Shown: positions 43,410 through 52,133 of the stretch, piece by piece
Layout of the letters: every line of letters starts with the position of its first letter
Position numbering within the stretch: the stretch's first letter is position 1
Assembly (NCBI RefSeq): GCF_913778135.1
Contig: NZ_CAJYVU010000103.1
Coordinates: 17,442-81,441 of the forward strand
Source of the DNA: an uncultured Sphingomonas sp.
GTDB lineage: Bacteria; Pseudomonadota; Alphaproteobacteria; Sphingomonadales; Sphingomonadaceae
Length of the DNA stretch: 64,000 nt
Reading direction: 5' to 3'
The notes under the pieces: model-generated
Databases searched by the model: none
Told to the model about the DNA's origin: nothing
What the model saw: only the letters and a program-made list of their open reading frames with translations
Position numbers and translations under genes: made by a program

Positions 43410-43933
43410 GCGGCGTCCTTTCCGGTCTTCATCATGTCGGCGAGGCGGGTGGCGCGCTCGCCGACCTGTCGCGCCCACAGCGAGACGCACATCGCGCTCG
43501 CCGCGGCGGTGTAGTTACCGAGCCGGATCAGCGTCAGCGTGTTGATGAAGGCGAGCAGCCCGCGTGCCTTGCGACCGGGTGCGGCGCGGCAGCCGATGCC
43601 GAGGTTGAAGCACATGTCGAGCAACACGCGCTGGCGCACACCCGACAGCGTGCGCCACCACGGCAGCTCGCGATCGAGGTCACGCTCGACACCGTCGATG
43701 TCGCTTTCGACCAGCGCATCGCACTGCGCATCGGTGACGCCGTTGCGCGTGACGCTGGCGACCGTGATCCCGAGCGCCTTCTGCTCGGCCGGGCGAATGC
43801 CGACATCATCGAGATTGCGACCGATGCCGATCGACAGCTTGCCGGCGGTGCAGCGGTAGACGCGTAAGCGGCGTCCCTCGTGCCGGGCGAGCTGGGCGCG
43901 CAGCTTGGCGCGATCGTAGGGCGAGCGGGTCAC
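43406..43933 (-). CDS. lysozyme (GH24 endolysin)
   Basis: A 175-residue T4-type lysozyme. HEGRRLRVYRCTAGKLSIGIGRNL has the catalytic Glu and the conserved T/G loop (here C-T-A-G-K-L-S-I-G-I-G). FNLGIG is the second motif. ATGA overlap with the holin gene. No signal or anchor sequence, so it depends on the holin. Confidence 0.93.
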   Translation of the reverse strand: MTRSPYDRAKLRAQLARHEGRRLRVYRCTAGKLSIGIGRNLDDVGIRPAEQKALGITVASVTRNGVTDAQCDALVESDIDGVERDLDRELPWWRTLSGVRQRVLLDMCFNLGIGCRAAPGRKARGLLAFINTLTLIRLGNYTAAASAMCVSLWARQVGERATRLADMMKTGKDAA

Positions 43934-44283
43934 TGGCGGTCCTTTCGGCGCAGGAATGGGATGGCGTCGCGGATCTGACCGGGGATGCCGGCAACGGCAT
44001 CGACCACCTCATCGCGAAAGCGCGGAGCAGCCTTGAAGGCGATCAACCCGGCGACAAACCCGATCGCCTGGCGCACCGGCTCGCTCACCGGATAGATCGC
44101 GGTCACGAGGTTGGTGGCGAAGTACGACACCGCAATGCCGACGAAGAGCTGCACAAAGCGCTGCGCCCAGGTGAGCCCGGCTTCGAACGCGAGGCTGACC
44201 GTCGAGCCGACCGCGGCGGGCAGCAGGCTGAGCAGGAAGGTGACGATCGCCGCGAGGGCATCGTGGAGGAGCTTGTCCATCAA
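43930..44283 (-). CDS. holin-like membrane protein
   Basis: A 117-residue protein with about three hydrophobic segments (AAIVTFLLSLLPAAV, LFVGIAVSYFATNLVTAI, AIGFVAGLIAFKAAP) and a basic C-terminus. Position between X and the lysozyme equals that of the P2 holin Y. Confidence 0.75.
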   Translation of the reverse strand: MMDKLLHDALAAIVTFLLSLLPAAVGSTVSLAFEAGLTWAQRFVQLFVGIAVSYFATNLVTAIYPVSEPVRQAIGFVAGLIAFKAAPRFRDEVVDAVAGIPGQIRDAIPFLRRKDRQ

Positions 44284-44504
44284 TCGTCCCAGAGCTGGAC
44301 CATGTCGCGCACCGGGGTGGTGTCGCGGGTCGTGAGGGTGGCGGGCACGGTCACGCGGGTGCCGGCGGGCAGCGTGGTACCGAGCGCGGCGAGGCCGGGG
44401 TTGGCGGCGAGCACCGTTGCGAGCGCGGGCGAGCCGAGCCGGCGGGCACGCCAGAGCAGCGCGTCGAGCGTGTCGCCTTGCTGCGCGGTGAGCGTGTCGG
44501 GCAT
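44280..44504 (-). CDS. X: tail protein X
   Basis: A 74-residue LysM-like P2 gpX homologue (TAQQGDTLDALLWRARRLGSPALATVLAANPGLAALGTTLPAGTRVTVP). Coupled to L by TGATG (44504). Confidence 0.93.
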   Translation of the reverse strand: MPDTLTAQQGDTLDALLWRARRLGSPALATVLAANPGLAALGTTLPAGTRVTVPATLTTRDTTPVRDMVQLWDD

Positions 44505-44986
44505 CAGATCAGCTCGACCGTAGTGCGGCCGACCTCGAGCATGTCGCGGATCGCGTGGATGGCATCGCGGCGCAGTTCGTCCACGCTCGGCTCGAGATCA
44601 TCGACCTTGCGGTCGCCGCGTCCGGTCAGGTCCGTGTCGCGGTAGCCCTCGATCAGCTCGGCGCGCACGTAGGCGCCGATCGCGCGACGATAGGAGAGCA
44701 CGAGCACGCTCTCGCCGTCGACCTTATCAGCCGGCACGTCGGCGAGTGATGCATATCCGGCCGCGAGCCGCGCTGCGCACCACGAGCGCAGATCCGCACG
44801 CGCGGCCATGATCGCGCCAATCACGGCGGTGCGCAGCCGTTCGGGCGTGACCACCTCGCGAATACGGTAGCCGGCGCGCAGAGCGTCGGGCTCAATGTCG
44901 GGCAGCCAGCCGTCGTTACGGATCGGCGCGGTAGAGCCCGGCGCGACTGGCGCTGCGCTCGTCTTGATTGGAATCGATAGGGTCAC
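44504..44986 (-). CDS. L: head completion/stabilisation protein L
   Basis: A 160-residue P2 gpL-type protein: IRNDGWLPDIEPDALRAGYRIREVVTPERLRTAVIGA ... YRRAIGAYVRAELIEGYRDTDLTGRGDRKVDDLEPSVDELRRDA is characteristic. Starts at GTG 44986, 3 bp after the stop of the small membrane gene. Confidence 0.88.
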   Translation of the reverse strand: MTLSIPIKTSAAPVAPGSTAPIRNDGWLPDIEPDALRAGYRIREVVTPERLRTAVIGAIMAARADLRSWCAARLAAGYASLADVPADKVDGESVLVLSYRRAIGAYVRAELIEGYRDTDLTGRGDRKVDDLEPSVDELRRDAIHAIRDMLEVGRTTVELI

Positions 44987-44988
44987 GA

Positions 44989-45213
44989 TCAGCGCGCCAC
45001 CAGGTGCGGTTCGCCCGCGACCACGATCGCGACCGCAACCGCGAAGAGCAGCAGGCCGAGCACGAACATCAGGTTGCCGGTTCGCTCGACCGTCGCGACG
45101 TTGCCGGTGTGCGGCGCCTCGCGCGTCACGATCACGCCGCCCAGGCATGCGATCACCGCCACCACAAGCAGCAGCAACAGGCCGAAGCAGTAAGCAATGA
45201 GCGAGAGCGGCAT
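44989..45213 (-). CDS. small two-TM phage membrane protein
   Basis: A 74-residue protein with two hydrophobic segments (LIAYCFGLLLLLVVAVIACLGGVIV and LMFVLGLLLFAVAVAIVVAG). It lies between M and L. Possibly an antiholin or second holin, by size and topology; not recognised. Confidence 0.6.
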   Translation of the reverse strand: MPLSLIAYCFGLLLLLVVAVIACLGGVIVTREAPHTGNVATVERTGNLMFVLGLLLFAVAVAIVVAGEPHLVAR

Positions 45214-45324
45214 GTGGGCGATCCTTCGAAAATCACGGGGGTGAGGACCGGGACCGGAGCAGCCCTGCGACCCGAAGGTCTCCTGCTCCGCGCGATCCGC
45301 CCCCGAGCGCCGGGGGCGAGCTGG

Positions 45325-46119
45325 TCAGCCGGGCGGACCGGCGTTGTCCTGGTCGGGCGCGGGCAGCGAGGCGAGCGCGCGGCGTAGCCCTGTGAGCTTG
45401 GTCTTGACGCCGACGCGGTCGTTCAGCCGCTGCGCGGCCTCGAGCTGCGCGATGGCGCGAGTGATAATCGGGCGCGCGGCGTCGGCCTCGGCATCGCTGC
45501 CGGCGCGGGCCAGCTCGACGCCGATCGCCTTCGCGAGCTTGGCGCGGGGTTCGTCGTGCATGTCGATGCCGGCGGTCAGCTCCTCGACCTGCTCGAGCAC
45601 CGACAGCGGGAAGGGGGCGTTGATCGCCTGCGCGCGCAGTGCCGCCTCGGCGATCTCCTCGAGCACCAGCGTTGCGGCGTCGCGCTGGTAGCGCGATGGC
45701 ATGGTCACTTCGTGGCGCAGGACGTGCGCGGCGAGTTCGAGCGCGCGGGAATAATCCTCGATGTCGATCGACCAGACCATGACGGTCGGCAGCACTTCGT
45801 CAGCGCCGGTGGGCGAGAGCGAGCCGGGGGGCGAGGCGCGACCTGCTGCGAGCACGCCGTCGCACCAGTCGCGGTACTCGGGCAACATTTCGCGCTTGGC
45901 GGCGACCTTCAGCGTCACCGCCTTGATCTGGGCGAGACGGCGCAGTGCGTGCGTGAGGCGCAGCTTGATCGCGGCAGCCGCGGTGTTCGGCCTAACTTGG
46001 TCCGCTGCAACCGGCGCGGTGCCGGTTGCAGCGGTGGGGGCGAACCCGCTCCCGGATGCAGGAGCAGACGCCGCTTTCATCGCCAGGATACGTTCCTGGT
46101 TGCGTCGAGCGAGGCTCAT
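45325..46119 (-). CDS. M: terminase small subunit (endonuclease M)
   Basis: A 264-residue P2 gpM homologue. MSLARRNQERILAMKAA opening; WCDGVLAAGRA and VLPTVMVWSIDIEDYSRALELAAHVLRHEV are conserved. Cleaves cos with the large subunit P. Confidence 0.9.
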   Translation of the reverse strand: MSLARRNQERILAMKAASAPASGSGFAPTAATGTAPVAADQVRPNTAAAAIKLRLTHALRRLAQIKAVTLKVAAKREMLPEYRDWCDGVLAAGRASPPGSLSPTGADEVLPTVMVWSIDIEDYSRALELAAHVLRHEVTMPSRYQRDAATLVLEEIAEAALRAQAINAPFPLSVLEQVEELTAGIDMHDEPRAKLAKAIGVELARAGSDAEADAARPIITRAIAQLEAAQRLNDRVGVKTKLTGLRRALASLPAPDQDNAGPPG

Positions 46120-46165
46120 GGCGTGTCCTGTGGGAGCGGGTTACTTCGGAGGGTTGTCCAGCCGC

Positions 46166-47242
46166 TTACGCGGCCGGCTTCTTGCCCATGACGATGTTCT
46201 CGATGAGCGCGGCCTTGCCGAGATCCTCGACCACGTAGGCGTGGTTGACGCTCTCGTAGTTCTCGACCTGATCGCGCTTGGCGTTGTCCTCGATCTTGCG
46301 CCGCTCGGTGCCGATCTGCTCGTAGACAGACAAGTTCGCGAGCGTCGTGATCAGGATGGCGTTGGGTGGGAACTTAGGCACGCGCACCGCCTGAAGACCG
46401 CCGATCTTCTTTGCGGATAGCAGCACGTCACGCGCGAGCTGCTCGGTTGCCTTGTCGCCCGAGGCATTGACGATCGCGAAATACTTGTCGTGCACCAGCG
46501 CGCGCCCGACGATCGCGACCAGGTCGGTGTCCTCGCGATAGTTCTCGTGCAGCGCCTCGATGCCGTCGTACACCAGCGCGTCGATGTTGACGAAGTCGAC
46601 CTCTTCGCCGACCTCGCCCGCACCAACGAAGATCTTGCCGGCAACTGTCACGCGCCCGGTCGTTGCATCACGCGTTTCCGGCGTAAGGTCGCCGCCCGCG
46701 ATGTGGCGCTCGGGCGTGTCGAGGCGGATGTGCTCGAGCCAACCGATGTTGACGTCCTGCAGGAGCGGAAACGCCTCGGGGTCCGTATCCTTGGCAACGT
46801 GCGTGCCGTTGAAGCCGATGGTGATGATGTCCATCGCCTTTGCCTTTACGATCGCGTCTCGCAGCAGGATCTGGAAGTTGGGCTGGTGCGCCCAGGAGTC
46901 GAGCGTTTCGTAGCGGACCAGCGTGTCGAAGTCGGTCTTCTCGCAGCGGTAGCGCGTCTCATCGAGATCACCGGGGTAGCGCGGCTCGCGATCTTTCACG
47001 CGCGTATCGGTACGGCTGGCGATCGTGCCCTTGACGCCGACGCCGACCTTGTCGCCTTCCTGGGCGACGACCGGGATGATGTTGATGTTCTTCAGGAACT
47101 CGCTGCTGAGCTGCAGTTTCCCGCGCAGCGTCTGCGCGACAGCGGGAGCAACCGTGAAGGTGCGAGCGGTATTGGTGACGCCATTCAACTTCCCAATCTT
47201 TTGGGTGTAGGCGTCGAATTTGTCCTGCGTGAGTTCGAGCAT
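46166..47242 (-). CDS. N: major capsid protein N
   Basis: A 358-residue P2-family major capsid protein: FDAYTQKIGKLNGV opening, FTVAPAVAQTLRGKLQLSSEFL, QVENYESVNHAYVVEDLGKAALIENIV ending. Single-copy and complete. Confidence 0.96.
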   Translation of the reverse strand: MLELTQDKFDAYTQKIGKLNGVTNTARTFTVAPAVAQTLRGKLQLSSEFLKNINIIPVVAQEGDKVGVGVKGTIASRTDTRVKDREPRYPGDLDETRYRCEKTDFDTLVRYETLDSWAHQPNFQILLRDAIVKAKAMDIITIGFNGTHVAKDTDPEAFPLLQDVNIGWLEHIRLDTPERHIAGGDLTPETRDATTGRVTVAGKIFVGAGEVGEEVDFVNIDALVYDGIEALHENYREDTDLVAIVGRALVHDKYFAIVNASGDKATEQLARDVLLSAKKIGGLQAVRVPKFPPNAILITTLANLSVYEQIGTERRKIEDNAKRDQVENYESVNHAYVVEDLGKAALIENIVMGKKPAA

Positions 47243-47293
47243 GGTGGCGGTTCCTTGGCGGGGTCTGAGGGGGATGGGCGAGGTGGACGCCGA

Positions 47294-48124
47294 TCAGCAG
47301 TCGGTCTCTTCGCCCCCGGCACCACCCGGCGAGGGCTGGCGGCGGAACTGATCCGGCTGCTCGGTCTTCGAAAGCTTCCCCTCGAGCTTGTCGAAGCGGG
47401 CGGTCAGTGCGGCCTGACCTTCAGAGAATGGCTTCACCGCAGCGGCGAGCGCTTGCTTGAAGGTGCCGGTCAGATCCTCGAGCGCAGCGGTGAAGTCAGC
47501 CGGTCCGGTGATCGACGCCGGCTCGGGCTTCTTCTCCGGCTCCTTGCTGCCGCGGATCTTGTCCATGAAGCGCGAGAACAAGCCGTCGACGATGGTGTCG
47601 GTGTCCTGCGGCTTGATCTCAAATTCGAGCGCGACCGCCTCGTCACCTGCGGCGACCAGATTACCGTTGACGGCCGCACCGCGCGAAAAGTTCAGCTTCT
47701 GCGTCGCGATCGACGCGGGGTTGTCGGTGAACGCGAGGCCGACCAGGCCGACCTTGCCGGTGCCGGCATAGTCGCCGGTCAGCTCGACCGAGGGGAAGGG
47801 CTTCTGACCACTGGCGGCGAGTGCGACCAGGCTGTCGAGCGCGTCGACCTGCATGTAGAGCGCCTTGCGCTTCTCGGTCTTGCCCGCGATCGTGACCTCA
47901 TCGACCTGCGCCTTGACCGCCGAAACGTCACCGTAGCGATTGAATGGGCCTTCGGGGCTGAACCCGGACAGGTGCTCGATGTTGATGCCGGGCGAGTAGG
48001 TCTCGGCATTGAAGGTCTCGACCGCCTGATCGATCATCTCGGCGGTGACGGTGCGCCCGTCGCTGATCGTCTGACCTTCCACGAAGCCGCGGAAGAACTT
48101 GCTCTTGGTGGTCTTGATGGTCAT
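47294..48124 (-). CDS. O: capsid scaffolding protein O (with protease)
   Basis: A 276-residue P2 gpO homologue starting at ATG 48124 (MTIKTTKSKFFRGFVEGQTISDGRTV). The N-terminal serine protease domain has PGINIEHLSGFSPEGP and AASGQKPFPSVELTGD; the C-terminal coiled coil is the scaffold. Confidence 0.93.
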   Translation of the reverse strand: MTIKTTKSKFFRGFVEGQTISDGRTVTAEMIDQAVETFNAETYSPGINIEHLSGFSPEGPFNRYGDVSAVKAQVDEVTIAGKTEKRKALYMQVDALDSLVALAASGQKPFPSVELTGDYAGTGKVGLVGLAFTDNPASIATQKLNFSRGAAVNGNLVAAGDEAVALEFEIKPQDTDTIVDGLFSRFMDKIRGSKEPEKKPEPASITGPADFTAALEDLTGTFKQALAAAVKPFSEGQAALTARFDKLEGKLSKTEQPDQFRRQPSPGGAGGEETDC

Positions 48125-48224
48125 GGCGCGGCGGTCCCGGATCGATGTGGCGCGGCGCATCGGCCGCCCTGTCTAGCCCGGCGAACAGGGACCGAGACGG
48201 GCGCCCGGCTCAAGCTACTCGACC

Positions 48225-48244
48225 TGTAGAAAGCCCTTTCCACA
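48225..48244. promoter_or_regulatory. putative late-promoter activator site between O and P
   Basis: TGTAGAAAGCCCTTTCCACA, exact reverse complement of the sites at 33926 and 39197. It is divergent: 52 bp from the P start and 101 bp from the O start, so it may serve both the rightward P-Q and the leftward O-S operons. Confidence 0.75.
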
Positions 48245-48295
48245 GGTGCCGGCGCTCCGATCGCGGGAACGGGCGTGGCTAGGCTCCGCGCCGAC

Positions 48296-50110
48296 ATGGA
48301 CGAACCAACCGCCCCGATCTCCGCGCCTGCCGCGGTCGTGCCGTTCGACGTCGAGCGTCAGGCGCGGCGGCTCTACTGGCTCGGCTGGAGCATCACGCAG
48401 GTGGCGGAAGAGTTGCGGCTGAAGCGTCCAACCGTCGAATCGTGGAAGCAGCGGCGCCGATGGGATGAAGCGCCCTCGATCCAGAAGCTCGAGGATTGTC
48501 TCGAGACCCGCCTTATGGCGCTGATCGTCAAAGAGAAGAAGACCGGCTCGGATTACACCGAACTGGATGCGCTACGCCGTCAAGTGGAGAGCCTCGCCAA
48601 GGTGCGCCGCTACGAGGCGCCGGGCGGGCATTCAGGCGATCTGAACGACAACGTCGCCAACCGGAATGCGGGCGAGAAGAAGAAGGCGAAGAAGAACCAC
48701 TTCACCGCCGAGCAGGTCGAGCAGCTGCGGGAGATCTTCGAAGACCGGCTCTACGATTACCAGAAGGGCTGGTGGGCGAACCTGCAACGCCGCACCCGCA
48801 TGATCCTGAAATCGCGCCAGATCGGCGCCACCTATTATTTCGCGTTCGAGGCGCTGCTCGACGCGGTCGAGAGCGGACGCAACCAGGTGTTCCTGTCAGC
48901 GTCGAAGGCGCAGGCGCACCAGTTCAAAAACTACATCATCGGCTTCGCCAAGCTGGTCGGCGTCACGCTGGGCGGCGACCCGATGCTGATCACCAGCGAT
49001 GTGCGCCCGGCTGGCGAGGCCGCGGCCGAGCTGCACTTCCTCGGCACCAACTTCCGCACCGCGCAGGGGCGCAGCGCCAATTTCTACTTTGACGAGTTCT
49101 TCTGGGTTCACGGCTTCGAGCAGCTCAACAAGGTCGCCAGCGCGATGGCGACGCACAAGAAGTGGCGGAAAACCTACTTCTCGACACCCTCCACGATCGC
49201 GCACGCGGCCTACTCGTACTGGACCGGCGAGCGCCGCAACAAGCGGAAGCAGAAGGAAGACCGGCTCGAGCTGGATGTCAGCCACGCCGCGCTGAAGGAA
49301 GGCCGGTTGTGCGAGGATGGCATCTGGCGCCAGATCGTCACGGTGCACGACGCGATCGAGGGCGGGTTCGACCTGGTCGACCTCGCCGAGCTGCACGACG
49401 ATCACCCCGATGACGAGTTCGCCAACCTGTTCGGGTGCGAGTTCGTGGACGACACGCTATCGGCGTTCAAGTTCAACGATATGATGGCGCTGGGCTGCGA
49501 CAGCCTGGTCGTATGGCTCGACTTCGACCCCGATGCCGCGCGCCCGCTGGGCAACAAGCCGGTGTGGGCCGGGTACGATCCGCAGAACAGCGAAAACGGC
49601 GACAACGCCTCGCTGGTGATCGTCGCCCCGCCCGAAGAGCAGGGCGGCACGTTCCGCGTGCTCGAGCGCCATCCCTTGCGCGGTCTCGACTTCGAGGAAC
49701 AGGCCGAGTTCGTCCGCGCGATGCTGTCGCGCTACAACGTGACCTACCTCGGGATCGACGCCACCGGCGTCGGCGCCGGCGTCTACCAGCTCCTCGCCAA
49801 GCCAGGCTCTGCGATCAGCGGCGTCACCAAGATCGAATACTCGCTCGAGGTGAAAACCAAGATGGTGATGAAGGCGCAGAACGTCGTGCGCCGCGGTCGC
49901 CTCGCGTTCGATCTCGGTCACCTCGACATCGTCAGCAGCTTCGTCTCGATCAAGCGCACGATCACTGAGAGCGGGCGCAACGTCACCTTCAAGGCTGGGC
50001 GCGGGGGCGAGGACGGTCACGCCGATCTTGCCTGGGCGATCATGCACGTCCTCAACAATGAACCGCTCGACGGCAAGGAACGCCCGGCAGCCACGATGGA
50101 GATCCTGTGA
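48296..50110 (+). CDS. P: terminase large subunit (ATPase P)
   Basis: A 604-residue packaging ATPase. ATG 48296 is used. N-terminal HTH (ITQVAEELRLKRPTVESWK) and Walker-A-like K172-S-R-Q-I-G-A-T179, as in P2. The C-terminal nuclease half ends with GHADLAWAIMHVLNNEPL. ATGA overlap with Q. Confidence 0.95.
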   Translation: MDEPTAPISAPAAVVPFDVERQARRLYWLGWSITQVAEELRLKRPTVESWKQRRRWDEAPSIQKLEDCLETRLMALIVKEKKTGSDYTELDALRRQVESLAKVRRYEAPGGHSGDLNDNVANRNAGEKKKAKKNHFTAEQVEQLREIFEDRLYDYQKGWWANLQRRTRMILKSRQIGATYYFAFEALLDAVESGRNQVFLSASKAQAHQFKNYIIGFAKLVGVTLGGDPMLITSDVRPAGEAAAELHFLGTNFRTAQGRSANFYFDEFFWVHGFEQLNKVASAMATHKKWRKTYFSTPSTIAHAAYSYWTGERRNKRKQKEDRLELDVSHAALKEGRLCEDGIWRQIVTVHDAIEGGFDLVDLAELHDDHPDDEFANLFGCEFVDDTLSAFKFNDMMALGCDSLVVWLDFDPDAARPLGNKPVWAGYDPQNSENGDNASLVIVAPPEEQGGTFRVLERHPLRGLDFEEQAEFVRAMLSRYNVTYLGIDATGVGAGVYQLLAKPGSAISGVTKIEYSLEVKTKMVMKAQNVVRRGRLAFDLGHLDIVSSFVSIKRTITESGRNVTFKAGRGGEDGHADLAWAIMHVLNNEPLDGKERPAATMEIL

Positions 50111-51129
50111 TGAAGCAGCTGCCGCCCTTCGGCGCCGCGGTCGACCGCGACACAGCGCCGGTGACCGCCTTCACGTTCGGCGAGCCCGAGCCGGTGCACA
50201 ACCGACGCGAGCTGATCGACATGGCGGAATGCTGGCACAACGGTCGCTGGTACGAGCCGCCGATCTCGGTCGACGGGCTGGCGCGCGCGTTCCGCGTCTC
50301 GCCGCATCATAGCTCGGCGATGATCCTGAAGCGCAACCTACTGGTCGGCGCGTTCAAGCCCACGCCCTGGCTGTCGCGCGCGACATTCGAGCGCCTGGTG
50401 CAGGACTATCTCGTGTTCGGGTTCGGGTTCCTCGAGCAGCGCTTCAACCTGCTCGGCGGAGTGCTGCGCCTCGACCACGCGCTCGCCAAGTTCACCCGCG
50501 TCGGCGTTCAGCCGGGGCGGGCGTTCTACGTGCCGGGCAACGTGCCCGAGACCGAGTTCCGGCCGGGCAGCATCGTGCAGATCATGCAGCCCGATGTGAA
50601 CCAGGAGATCTACGGCGTTCCCGAATATCTATCGGCGCTGCAGTCGGCGCTGCTGAACGAAGCCGCCACGCTCTTCCGCCGTCGCTACTATCTGAACGGC
50701 AGCCATGCCGGCTTCATCTTGTACGCGACCGGCACGTTCGCCGAGGGTGATACCGATAAGATGCGAGAGGCGCTGCGCCAGTCGAAGGGACCGGGCAACT
50801 TCAAGAATCTGTTCGTGCACGCGCCCGACGGCAAGGAGCACGGCATGAAGATCCTGCCGATCGCTGAGGTCGGCGCCAAGGATGAGTTCCTGGGCATCAA
50901 GAACGCGACGCGCGACGACGTGCTCGCTGCGCACCGCGTGCCGCCCCAGCTGCTCGGCATCGTTCCGGCGCAAGGGTCCGCGTTCGGCAATCCCAAGGAT
51001 GCGACCAGCATGTTCTGGCTGCTCGAAATCCTGCCGATCTTGAAGCGGCTGCTCGAGATCAACGATCAGGTTGGCGTTGAGGCCGTCGCATTCGAGGACG
51101 ATGATGTCGTTGCCTTAGCCTCGAGCTAA
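50107..51129 (+). CDS. Q: portal protein Q
   Basis: A 340-residue P2-family portal: GRWYEPPISVDGLARAFRVSPHHSSA, FRPGSIVQIMQPDVNQEIYGVPEYLSALQSALLNEAATLFRRRYYLNGSHAG. Last of the rightward pair. Confidence 0.95.
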   Translation: MMKQLPPFGAAVDRDTAPVTAFTFGEPEPVHNRRELIDMAECWHNGRWYEPPISVDGLARAFRVSPHHSSAMILKRNLLVGAFKPTPWLSRATFERLVQDYLVFGFGFLEQRFNLLGGVLRLDHALAKFTRVGVQPGRAFYVPGNVPETEFRPGSIVQIMQPDVNQEIYGVPEYLSALQSALLNEAATLFRRRYYLNGSHAGFILYATGTFAEGDTDKMREALRQSKGPGNFKNLFVHAPDGKEHGMKILPIAEVGAKDEFLGIKNATRDDVLAAHRVPPQLLGIVPAQGSAFGNPKDATSMFWLLEILPILKRLLEINDQVGVEAVAFEDDDVVALASS

Positions 51130-51172
51130 GGAATCTAAGTGACTAATTATCTTCGAACGATGTTATTAGACG

Positions 51173-52048
51173 TCAGGTTCTACCAAGACTTTTCTCGAAA
51201 AAAGCCGATACAGAACGTCGATAGATCTGAGATTGAAGATGACATATGTATTCATGATCACCATGACCGACAAGTAGTAGCTGCTTTTTACCACTGACGG
51301 CGCGGAAAAGGTCACGTGTGTCTTCGACTGTGGTGTAGCGATCTTTGGCGCCTCCAATGATCAAAACTGGACCTTTGAAAAGTGGAAGTCTCGCCAAGGG
51401 AGATAACCGCGAAGGTGGCTCTCCAAAGCGGAGAAAAGATTGCGCGCTAAGCGCGGGTTCTAGCGCATACGCCAATGGCGATGGCAGGTGAGTCAATAGA
51501 CGGTTCCTGATCGCGCGTCGTATATCAGGATAGACTGCTTGAAGCACAAGCGCGTCTGCGTCTACAGGGCCTCTATCTCCTAGAACTGCAGCAGCGCCAC
51601 CAAGCGAAATTCCGATAACGCCCACTCTTGCATTGTTCTGCCGCCCCTTCAGCCAAGTTAGCCCAGCGTAGGCATCATGCGCTTCCGTGAGCCCGAAACT
51701 ACGATCAGTCATTGTAGACTGTCCATGCCCTCGTAAGTCGAGGGTTAAGACTGCGTAACCTAAGGAAGCTAGCCAACTAGCGTTAGCTGCTGAGGCCTGC
51801 CGAGACTCTCCTAACCCGTGTAGAATCATCACACCTGGTGAGTGGTTGCTACGACCTGGATAGAAAGTCGCCCGTAGGCGGATGTCCTTGTCAGATTGAA
51901 GATAGAAATCTGAGTTTGGCTTCTGGGCTGCCTCGATCACGGAGGAGCGCGGTTTAATCCATGCCCCTCCGATGATCCAACAGGCCGTTGCTCCGCTCGC
52001 GGCAAGTGCTACGGCGCCAAGCATCAATCGAGAACGTGAGGTTCGCAT
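51173..52048 (-). CDS. alpha/beta hydrolase (cargo gene)
   Basis: A 291-residue membrane-anchored hydrolase. N-terminal hydrophobic anchor (LMLGAVALAASGATACWIIGG). HGLGESRQASAANA, VLTLDLRGHGQS, the nucleophile elbow GISLGG and the late GHGDHE with the catalytic His. DNA is less GC-rich than the late genes. Convergent with Q, 43 bp away. Confidence 0.85.
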   Translation of the reverse strand: MRTSRSRLMLGAVALAASGATACWIIGGAWIKPRSSVIEAAQKPNSDFYLQSDKDIRLRATFYPGRSNHSPGVMILHGLGESRQASAANASWLASLGYAVLTLDLRGHGQSTMTDRSFGLTEAHDAYAGLTWLKGRQNNARVGVIGISLGGAAAVLGDRGPVDADALVLQAVYPDIRRAIRNRLLTHLPSPLAYALEPALSAQSFLRFGEPPSRLSPLARLPLFKGPVLIIGGAKDRYTTVEDTRDLFRAVSGKKQLLLVGHGDHEYICHLQSQIYRRSVSAFFEKSLGRT

Positions 52049-52133
52049 AGCTACAATCTAATTCTCGAGACCTCAGGTATGCGAAATCACACATCACTTG
52101 CAAAGCATAATACTCGTCAATAATTATAGAAGG

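Noticed and set aside
46490..48229. 579-aa plus-strand ORF
   Set aside because: Antisense to capsid and scaffold genes.
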